A stretch of DNA of 64,000 bases, taken from contig OZ252260.1 in the NCBI GenBank assembly GCA_965249925.1, positions 4,340,001-4,404,000 on the forward strand. The letters run 5' to 3'. The DNA comes from Hoeflea_A sp965249925. Lineage in GTDB: Bacteria; Pseudomonadota; Alphaproteobacteria; Rhizobiales; Rhizobiaceae. Below the pieces are notes generated by a model, which made no database searches, was not told the origin of the DNA, and worked only from the letters and a program-made list of their open reading frames with translations. This document shows positions 57,803 to 64,000 of the stretch, one piece after another. Position numbers and translations under genes: made by a program. The first letter of the stretch is position 1; each line of letters opens with the position of its first letter.

Positions 57803-58342
57803 TTACTTGATTCGGATCTTCACGCCGCCGCCGCCGTCGCCCTTTGGCTTGGGAGACGCCGATTTCTGGGCCGGCAGATTGACCGACGGACGGAAGGGAA
57901 GTTCCTCGAAAACCTGCTTGCTTTCACCGCTGTAGGTGACGCCGTAATACTCGACACCCATGTAGGTGATCCCGATGTGATGGTGATAGGGTTGGCGGAT
58001 AATCCCGGTCGGGAGTTTGCCGAGGTTCACCGTCGTGCACAGGTCCAGCGCGACGGGCTTGATGTCCAGTGACAGGGGTTTGACCTCGATGGTCAGTGCA
58101 TTCTTGCTGTCCGTGACGATCGGTTCGGAGATCTTGAAGTCCTGAACGCTCTCCGTCTTGATCGGCGCTCCGCCCTCCAGTTTCGTTTCCGTCTTGATCG
58201 GTGCCCCGCCTTCCAGCGTCACCCCGATGTCGTCGAGGCCGTTTATCGTGACATCGGCATCGGTATCCGAATCGATCGTAATCGGTCCGTTGTTGACGTT
58301 AACCGTGCTTCGGCTGCTGCCGCCTTTACCGCCGCCAGGCAT
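57803..58342 (-). CDS. Gly-rich, repeat-containing protein of unknown function
   Basis: I do not recognise this 179-residue protein. It begins MPGGGKGGSSRSTVNVNNGPITI and contains a tandem 12-residue repeat LEGGAPIKTETK / LEGGAPIKTESV (residues 43-66), then alternating hydrophobic residues typical of beta structure (TIEVKPLSLDIKPVALDL), a His/Tyr patch (PYHHHIGITYMGVEYYG) and a Lys/Gly-rich tail ending KGDGGGGVKIRIK. One cysteine. No signal peptide. A GGAGG box lies 6 bases before the ATG. It is the first gene of the three-gene operon, divergent from the polyketide genes. The layout suggests a structural or surface-associated protein, without evidence of function. Confidence 0.7.
   Translation of the reverse strand: MPGGGKGGSSRSTVNVNNGPITIDSDTDADVTINGLDDIGVTLEGGAPIKTETKLEGGAPIKTESVQDFKISEPIVTDSKNALTIEVKPLSLDIKPVALDLCTTVNLGKLPTGIIRQPYHHHIGITYMGVEYYGVTYSGESKQVFEELPFRPSVNLPAQKSASPKPKGDGGGGVKIRIK
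58145..58216 (-). repeat. Tandem 36-base repeat inside the 57803-58342 gene
   Basis: Two in-frame copies (58216-58181 and 58180-58145) encode the 12-residue repeat LEGGAPIKTE plus two variable residues. The copies differ at several bases while keeping the protein repeat, so they are not a very recent slippage event. Confidence 0.8.
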
Positions 58343-58670
58343 GACCGCCCTCCTTAGTCCGTGGCCCCGAGATCAAGCTTGAAACCACAACTTATACGCT
58401 TGCGATGATCCGAAATACGCGCAAAGTCAGTTTAGCTCCGTCAATGTAACAGAAAAAGTCAGCTTTTTCATCATAAAACCTGCCGGTAAAGTTTAGTAAA
58501 GCTTGCAAACAATATGTGTATGCGATGCGATAGAATGATTGCTCTGCAAGAATGCTTGGTATCTATGCAATTGTGTTACTCTCGTACAGAACTAAAGCCT
58601 AAGTCGCGCCGGATATTCGCCGACTGCGAAATGTAAAGACCTGTAAGATCGAACCAGAAGGTTTGCCGGA
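58343..58670. promoter_or_regulatory. Divergent region upstream of the polyketide genes
   Basis: This 328-base gap is clearly AT-richer than the surroundings, especially 58430-58600. It contains an AT hairpin (GAAAAAG/CTTTTTC, 58452-58469). TAGAAT-like and TTGCAA-like hexamers occur, but none at standard spacing. It must contain promoters for the thioesterase-PKS operon and for the leftward three-gene operon. The low GC may mark the edge of an acquired cluster. Confidence 0.5.
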
Positions 58671-59459
58671 TTGAACAAAGCCACTCAGATCCTGCTGACC
58701 CAACCGAGCGCCGACATTGTGGACACCGCGCCCCGTCTGTTTTGCTTTTCCCATGCAGGCGCTGCGGCGGACAGATACCAGTCCTGGGTTGGCGATTTTG
58801 CGCCGACGCTCGACGTTCGTGCTGTCACCCTGGCCGGGCGTGGTGCCTTGAGTGAAATCGAACCCATCTCGTCCTGGAACACATTGATTGAAAGCACTGC
58901 GGCGCAGATCGAACCACTGACCGATCTTCCCTTCGCCCTGTTCGGTCACAGCTTTGGCGCGCTGGTCGCCTACGAAACCGCGCGACGTCTGCTGGACATT
59001 GGCAAACCGCCTCAGCTTTTGGCGGTTGCGGGCCGAGCGCCACATTGCGTCGCCGAAACGCCGCCGATTGCCAGGTTGCCGCGGGACGCGTTCCTCCGCG
59101 CGGTTGCCGACATGGGCGGGACTCCGGAACAAGTTCTGTCCAACGCGTCGCTAACCGAAAAGCTGCTTCCGGCATTGCGTGCAGATTTCGCGCTGCTGGA
59201 AAGCTACGACAGCGCCAACGCGGCCGGGAATCGGCCGCTGCCTTGCCCGGTCCTCGCCCTCGGATCGGACCGCGACCGACTGGTCGGATTCCGCGAAGTG
59301 ATGGAATGGCGACGCCACACTGCGGCTCGTTTCGAATGCCGGATCTTCCCCGGCGACCACTTCTTTCCGTTTACCAATCCGAATGTCCCCGACGCATTGT
59401 TTGACTACGTTGATGGAGCCCTCAATGAACAAGGAGAGCGTTTCCAGCAAACCGGGTAA
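58671..59459 (+). CDS. Type II thioesterase of the polyketide cluster
   Basis: A 262-residue alpha/beta hydrolase starting at a TTG. The catalytic motif GHSFGA has Ser94; the oxyanion region LFCFSHAGAAAD (about 23-34) and the late histidine in PGDHFF are typical of type II thioesterases of PKS/NRPS systems. These remove wrong or stalled acyl groups from carrier proteins. Its 3' end overlaps the PKS gene by 35 bases, so the two are translationally coupled. Confidence 0.9.
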   Translation: MNKATQILLTQPSADIVDTAPRLFCFSHAGAAADRYQSWVGDFAPTLDVRAVTLAGRGALSEIEPISSWNTLIESTAAQIEPLTDLPFALFGHSFGALVAYETARRLLDIGKPPQLLAVAGRAPHCVAETPPIARLPRDAFLRAVADMGGTPEQVLSNASLTEKLLPALRADFALLESYDSANAAGNRPLPCPVLALGSDRDRLVGFREVMEWRRHTAARFECRIFPGDHFFPFTNPNVPDALFDYVDGALNEQGERFQQTG

Positions 59460-62400
59460 TGCCTCGATTGCGATCATTGGAATGCAGGGGCGCTTCCCCG
59501 GCGCGCCGGATGTCGACACACTGTGGGATAATCTGAAAAAGGGTGTCGAGTCAGTCAGCATATTGACAGAAGAGCAGATAGAGGGCGCGGGCGTTCCAAG
59601 CGACGTCTACACGCTGCCAAACTACGTCAAGGCGGCGACAATCCTCGATGATGTGGACAAGTTCGATGCGGAGTTTTTCGGCTTCAGCCCGCGCGATGCG
59701 GAGCTAACGGACCCGCAGCACCGGCTGTTTCTGGAATGCGCCTGGCACAGCCTGGAGGACGCCGGCTACGTACCCGACACCTATGATGGTGATATCGGTG
59801 TTTTCGGTGGCTGCGAACTGAGCGGATATCTCTATCTCATCAACCGCAACCTCGACCGTCTGGGATTTCTGGACGGCATGCAGCTGATGATTACCAATGA
59901 CAAGGATTACATGGCCACGCAGGTCGCCTACAAGCTCAATCTGACGGGCCCTGCGATTACCGTCCAAACATCGTGCTCCACGTCTCTGGTCGCCATCTGC
60001 CTTGCCTGCCAAAGCCTGATGGAAGGAAGCTGCGACATCGCGCTGGCCGGTGGCGTCACCGTGAAGGTTCCGCAACGCAAAGGGTATCTGTACACCGCCG
60101 GCGGCATTCTCTCGCCCGATGGACATTGCCGTCCGTTTGATGCCGCAGCGCAGGGAACGATCGTCGGCAGCGGTGTCGGACTGGTCGTGCTGAAGCGTTT
60201 GGACGAGGCACTGCAAGACGGCGACCGTGTTCGTGCGGTCATCCGCGGTTTCGGGCACAACAATGATGGCTCCAGGAAGGTCAGCTATGCCGCACCAAGT
60301 GCTGAAGGCCAGGCGCGTGCTATCGAGTCCGCCTATGAGATGGCTCGGATAGAACCGCGCAGCATCGGCTATGTCGAAGCCCACGGAACCGCCACGATGC
60401 TTGGGGATCCGATCGAGGTATCGGCACTCACACGGATCTTCCGCAAACTGACACCGGATACGCAATTCTGCGCCCTCGGATCGATCAAGGGCAATGTCGG
60501 ACATCTGAGCTGTGCCGCGGGTGTCGCCGGTCTTATCAAGGCCGCATTGGTGGTCGAACACGGGGAAATCCCACCGAACGCCCAATTCAAAGTGCCCGCA
60601 CCGGGCATCGATTTCGCTTCGGGCCCTTTCTATGTGAACCGCGAGCTGACTCCTTGGAACGGGCATGCCGGGCCGCGCAGGGCTGGCGTCAGTTCTTTCG
60701 GCGTGGGCGGAACCAACGCGCATGTCATTCTGGAGGAACCGCCAACGCCGGCTCATACCGGCAAGGGACGACGGCGCCAGTTGCTGGTGATGTCCGCGCG
60801 CAACGACGACGCGTTGGAACGACTGTCTCGATCCTACGCGCGCCGGATGCTCGGCTGCGTTGGCGATGAGTTTGCCGATATTGCCTATACCGCGCAAACC
60901 GGCCGGGCGCGGTTTGCCTGCCGCCGCTTCGTTGTCGGCGAAACCGACAATCCTGCCGGCACTGCCCTGGCGCTGCTGTCGCGAAATCCCGACAAGGTTC
61001 GCACCCTAACGTCGAGCGGGCACAACCGGCCTGTCGTCTTCATGTTCTCCGGTCAGGGTGCGCAATACGCCAACATGGGACGCGATCTGTTTGATCAGGA
61101 ACCGGTCTTCCGAGCCGCTTTCGATACGTGCTGCAATGCCTTTCAGGAACAGACCGGAGTGGATCTGAAATCGGTCATCTTTCCAAACAAGGGGGCGGAG
61201 AAGAAGGCGGCAGTAACACTCAGACAGACGGAATACACCCAACCGGCTCTGTTCACAGTCGAATACGCCCTTGCACGGCTCTGGATGTCCTGGGGCGTCC
61301 GCCCGCACGCCATGATCGGTCATAGCATCGGGGAATATGTCGCCGCCGCCATCGCCGGGGTCATGTCGCTTCAGGACGCAGCGAAGCTCGTATCACGCCG
61401 CGCCGCGTTGATGGGCTCAGTCGAGCGGGGCACGATGCTGTCCATCCCAAAACGTGAGAATGACGTACGCCCGCTGTTGCCGGATGACATTGCGGTTGCA
61501 GCCGTCAACGCGCTCGGCATGACCGTGGTCGCAGGGCCATCGGCCTCCATCGAACGGCTGAAGAAACGGCTCGAGAACAGCCGGATATTACCAACGGTTC
61601 TGCGCACGTCGCACGCCTTTCACTCCGGCATGATGGATCCGATCCTCGATCCTTTCATCGATGCCTTTGAGGGTGTCGATCTGCATGCGCCCGCCATCGA
61701 CATTATCTCGAACCTGACCGGGGCGGTGCTGACGGCGGAGGCGGCAACCGATCCGGCATACTGGGCGCTGCATCTGCGCAGCACGGTTCGCTTTGCCGAT
61801 TGCGTGGCCAGCTGTATGGAAAGGGCCGAGCTGGTGTTTCTTGAGGTCGGACCCGGCCGCAGCCTGTGCAATCTGGCCGGACTTCAGGCCGGATCGAGCG
61901 ACACCCATCCGGTTCTGGCCTCGATGGACAGCAAATCGCGCAGGACGGACGAGGCGCATATGCTCGCCGACTGCCTTGGCCAGCTGTGGTCACACGGCGC
62001 GGACATCGATTGGACCACCTATTATTCGGGGGAAACCCGGCGACGTGTCAGTCTGCCGGGATATCCGTTTGAGCGCGACAGCTATTGGGTCGATGGTGCG
62101 GAAGACCCGAGCATTCCGGCTGCCGTAGCACGAAAAGCCATGGTTGACTGGGCCTACCTGCCGAAGTGGGTTGCCGAACCACTGCCGGACGACCCAACCG
62201 CATTGCCGGAAGCGGCCAGGGTTATGGTCTTCACTGACCGAAGTGCAGGCGCAAATGCTCTTGTTGCCGGGCTTCGCAAGGACCGCGTAGACACGACAAC
62301 CGTCCGCACCGGGAAAGGCTTCAGCCATGCGTCGAACAACACGTTCACGATCAATCCCGATGATCCGGATCACTATGCCAGGCTTTTCGATGCGGCACTA

Positions 62401-64000
62401 AGCTCCGACCACCCGATCACGCATGTTGTCTACCTGTGGCCGCTGCTGCCCGGCGACGTCAATCGGCTGTTTCTTGCAGCACAACGAACCGCGCTTGGAT
62501 TTTCGAAACAGAACGGCCTGACCAAAGTCCGCTTCCTGTGCGTGACTGCGCAATCGCAACCGGGCAGGCCGGACGGCACAACAAACGTGATTGGCGCCCC
62601 ACTCCTAGCGCTGATGAAAGCGATCAATCAGGAATTCGCAAATCTCCGTTGCACTTGCTTGGATCTCGCGGACGGGGATTGCCGAAATGCCGCGGCGAAA
62701 CGGGTCAGCGGGTGGTTGAACGCGGAGCTGTCTGTGTCGGGCTTCACGCCATGCGTGACCTATATCGACGGCGACAGACACGTGCTGGAATACGTCCCGG
62801 TACCGTTGAACCCGGTGGAGTCCGCTTCGCTTCTCAAGCCGGGTGGCGTCTACGTAATCACCGGCGGCCTGGGTAATATGGGCATGAGTTTCGCCGATAT
62901 GCTGTGCCGCAAATACCAGGCCAGGCTTGTTTTGCTCGGCCGGTCCGCGTTCCCGCCAAAGCGTGATTGGCCCGATCTTGCCCGCAACAAGAATGAGTTC
63001 GACAAACGGGCCCGGCTGGCAAAACGTCTGCTCGCCCTCGACGAGAAGGGCGGTGTTCTGACGGCGGCCGTCGATGTCACCGATGCGGACGCGCTCGAAG
63101 CCGCGTTCCAGTTGGTTGAAGAGAACTATGGTGCCATCAACGGCATCTTCCATCTCGCCGGCAACGTCCAGGACGGATTCGGCCCGCTGAAAGACCTGAC
63201 CGACGACGATCAGCGTGCTCAGTTCCAATCAAAGGTCCGCGGTACCCAGGCATTGGCCAAGGCGATCGGCAAACGGCAGCCGGATTTCGTCATGCTGGGG
63301 TCATCCCTATCGGCGATCTTGGGCGGGCTGAACCTCGGGCTTTACGGCGCGGCCAACCAATTCCTCGACAGCTTCGCATCGCAACAAAACGCCTCCAAGA
63401 AAACCCGCTGGATCACGGTCAACTGGGACCAGTGGGCTTTTGCCGATCAGCAACACGGTGAAGACGCTATTTCGCCCGCCAACGGGGCGGAGGCACTCGA
63501 CCGCCTGATGGCGCTTGGCGCAAATCATGTCGTCATTTCCACAACACAGCTGAAAACGCGACTGGCCGAGTGGGTCCATTTCACCGCCACACCGCAAGCC
63601 ACGTCGAAGCCATCAGGCAGCCACGGCCGCCCCAACCTGTCGAACCCGTTCGAGGCGCCCAAATCCGACATGGAAAGGGTGTTGGCTGAAATCTGGGAAG
63701 ACCTCCTTGGCGTTGCCCCGGTCGGCATCAACGACAAGTTTTTTGAACTTGGCGGGCACTCGCTTCTGGCGATCGAAATGACGACGCGCATCGAAGAACG
63801 CCTGGGCCGCGCTTTAGAGGTCGGTCAAATCTTCGACACGCCGACAATCGCCGGCCTTGCCCCGATGATCGGGGAGGACATCGGCAAAACGCCGCCCGGG
63901 AACCAACGCAAACCCGCCGATACACCCGCACCGCCGGTGGTCAATCAAGACGCGGACCTCGACCTTGACGGCACCAAGCAGAACTTTCGCCATATGTATG
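59425..64000 (+). CDS. Modular type I polyketide synthase (KS-AT-KR-ACP...), 3' end outside window
   Basis: The frame is open from the ATG at 59425 (GGAG 6 bases upstream) to the window end, 1,525 codons. The ketosynthase (about 13-440) has the full triad: Cys184 (TSCSTS), His320 (EAHGTATMLGDP) and His360 (KGNVGH). The acyltransferase (about 540-850) has Ser634 in GHSIGE and the HAFH motif that favours malonyl-CoA. After a structural region, the ketoreductase (about 1138-1400) keeps the TGGLGNMG nucleotide loop and the Ser and Tyr of LGSSLSAILGG and LYGAANQFLD. The carrier domain follows with Ser1446 in ELGGHSLLA. There is no dehydratase or enoylreductase, so this module should yield a beta-hydroxyl. 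More domains or modules continue beyond 64 kb. Confidence 0.93.
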   Translation, partial: MNKESVSSKPGNASIAIIGMQGRFPGAPDVDTLWDNLKKGVESVSILTEEQIEGAGVPSDVYTLPNYVKAATILDDVDKFDAEFFGFSPRDAELTDPQHRLFLECAWHSLEDAGYVPDTYDGDIGVFGGCELSGYLYLINRNLDRLGFLDGMQLMITNDKDYMATQVAYKLNLTGPAITVQTSCSTSLVAICLACQSLMEGSCDIALAGGVTVKVPQRKGYLYTAGGILSPDGHCRPFDAAAQGTIVGSGVGLVVLKRLDEALQDGDRVRAVIRGFGHNNDGSRKVSYAAPSAEGQARAIESAYEMARIEPRSIGYVEAHGTATMLGDPIEVSALTRIFRKLTPDTQFCALGSIKGNVGHLSCAAGVAGLIKAALVVEHGEIPPNAQFKVPAPGIDFASGPFYVNRELTPWNGHAGPRRAGVSSFGVGGTNAHVILEEPPTPAHTGKGRRRQLLVMSARNDDALERLSRSYARRMLGCVGDEFADIAYTAQTGRARFACRRFVVGETDNPAGTALALLSRNPDKVRTLTSSGHNRPVVFMFSGQGAQYANMGRDLFDQEPVFRAAFDTCCNAFQEQTGVDLKSVIFPNKGAEKKAAVTLRQTEYTQPALFTVEYALARLWMSWGVRPHAMIGHSIGEYVAAAIAGVMSLQDAAKLVSRRAALMGSVERGTMLSIPKRENDVRPLLPDDIAVAAVNALGMTVVAGPSASIERLKKRLENSRILPTVLRTSHAFHSGMMDPILDPFIDAFEGVDLHAPAIDIISNLTGAVLTAEAATDPAYWALHLRSTVRFADCVASCMERAELVFLEVGPGRSLCNLAGLQAGSSDTHPVLASMDSKSRRTDEAHMLADCLGQLWSHGADIDWTTYYSGETRRRVSLPGYPFERDSYWVDGAEDPSIPAAVARKAMVDWAYLPKWVAEPLPDDPTALPEAARVMVFTDRSAGANALVAGLRKDRVDTTTVRTGKGFSHASNNTFTINPDDPDHYARLFDAALSSDHPITHVVYLWPLLPGDVNRLFLAAQRTALGFSKQNGLTKVRFLCVTAQSQPGRPDGTTNVIGAPLLALMKAINQEFANLRCTCLDLADGDCRNAAAKRVSGWLNAELSVSGFTPCVTYIDGDRHVLEYVPVPLNPVESASLLKPGGVYVITGGLGNMGMSFADMLCRKYQARLVLLGRSAFPPKRDWPDLARNKNEFDKRARLAKRLLALDEKGGVLTAAVDVTDADALEAAFQLVEENYGAINGIFHLAGNVQDGFGPLKDLTDDDQRAQFQSKVRGTQALAKAIGKRQPDFVMLGSSLSAILGGLNLGLYGAANQFLDSFASQQNASKKTRWITVNWDQWAFADQQHGEDAISPANGAEALDRLMALGANHVVISTTQLKTRLAEWVHFTATPQATSKPSGSHGRPNLSNPFEAPKSDMERVLAEIWEDLLGVAPVGINDKFFELGGHSLLAIEMTTRIEERLGRALEVGQIFDTPTIAGLAPMIGEDIGKTPPGNQRKPADTPAPPVVNQDADLDLDGTKQNFRHMY

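Noticed and set aside
58452..58469. AT hairpin as a terminator upstream of the polyketide genes
   Set aside because: The stem is almost entirely A-T and T-A pairs with weak expected stability, and no transcript would be expected to end there.
1..64000. CRISPR array, tRNA or rRNA genes, phage integration site
   Set aside because: No evenly spaced direct repeats, no cloverleaf-like segment ending in a tRNA-type 3' arm and no ribosomal sequence were noticed on reading both strands; a covariance-model scan would settle tRNAs.

Overview
The window is GC-rich, densely coded DNA from a heterotrophic proteobacterium, most likely an alphaproteobacterium (perhaps Hyphomicrobiales). The signs are three HAAT-type (liv) ABC systems, polyamine-type ABC and TAXI-TRAP uptake, a cytoplasmic SoeABC-type sulfite dehydrogenase and many ATGA gene overlaps. 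The taxon is an inference; no rRNA or marker gene is present.

Layout. 1-3.2 kb: end of a liv ABC operon with an overlapping esterase, facing a cytochrome P450. 3.4-8.0 kb: a KefF-like reductase with a CPA2 K+/H+ antiporter, then a membrane protein joining a cAMP-type sensor domain to a periplasmic adaptor domain. 8.2-8.8 kb: a DinJ-YafQ toxin-antitoxin pair. 8.9-14.8 kb: ccdA/thioredoxin genes divergent from soeABC. 14.8-22.5 kb: a DMT exporter, livK and a convergent livGFHM operon, with an IS1182-type element inserted at the livK terminator. 23-29.2 kb: a polyamine-type ABC operon and an alanine/glycine symporter. 29.3-31.8 kb: a NADAR protein, an NTF2-fold protein and a DUF427-adenylate cyclase fusion.

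31.8-42.5 kb is the most striking part. One operon (maleylacetate reductase, periplasmic binding protein, LivG, LivF, LivH, LivM fused to a TfdB/PcpB-like flavin monooxygenase, IclR regulator) diverges from a gene fusing a PcpC-like glutathione transferase to a hydroxyquinol 1,2-dioxygenase. Together they read as a self-contained system that imports a (halo)phenol, hydroxylates it, possibly dehalogenates it with glutathione, opens the ring and reduces maleylacetate to 3-oxoadipate.

42.5-52.6 kb: a flotillin, an SGNH hydrolase, a cupin, a redoxin-CcdA fusion, and a LysR/TAXI-TRAP/sulfatase uptake-and-hydrolysis locus. 52.7-55.2 kb: an ECF sigma factor, its overlapping anti-sigma and a secreted ARPP-1-like protein. 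55.5-58.3 kb: a secreted thioredoxin-like protein and an unrecognised three-gene operon ending in a very cysteine-rich protein. 58.7 kb to the end: a type II thioesterase and the first module (KS-AT-KR-ACP) of a modular polyketide synthase that runs off the window.

All positions come from reading the sequence. Family assignments rest on remembered motifs, not database searches.
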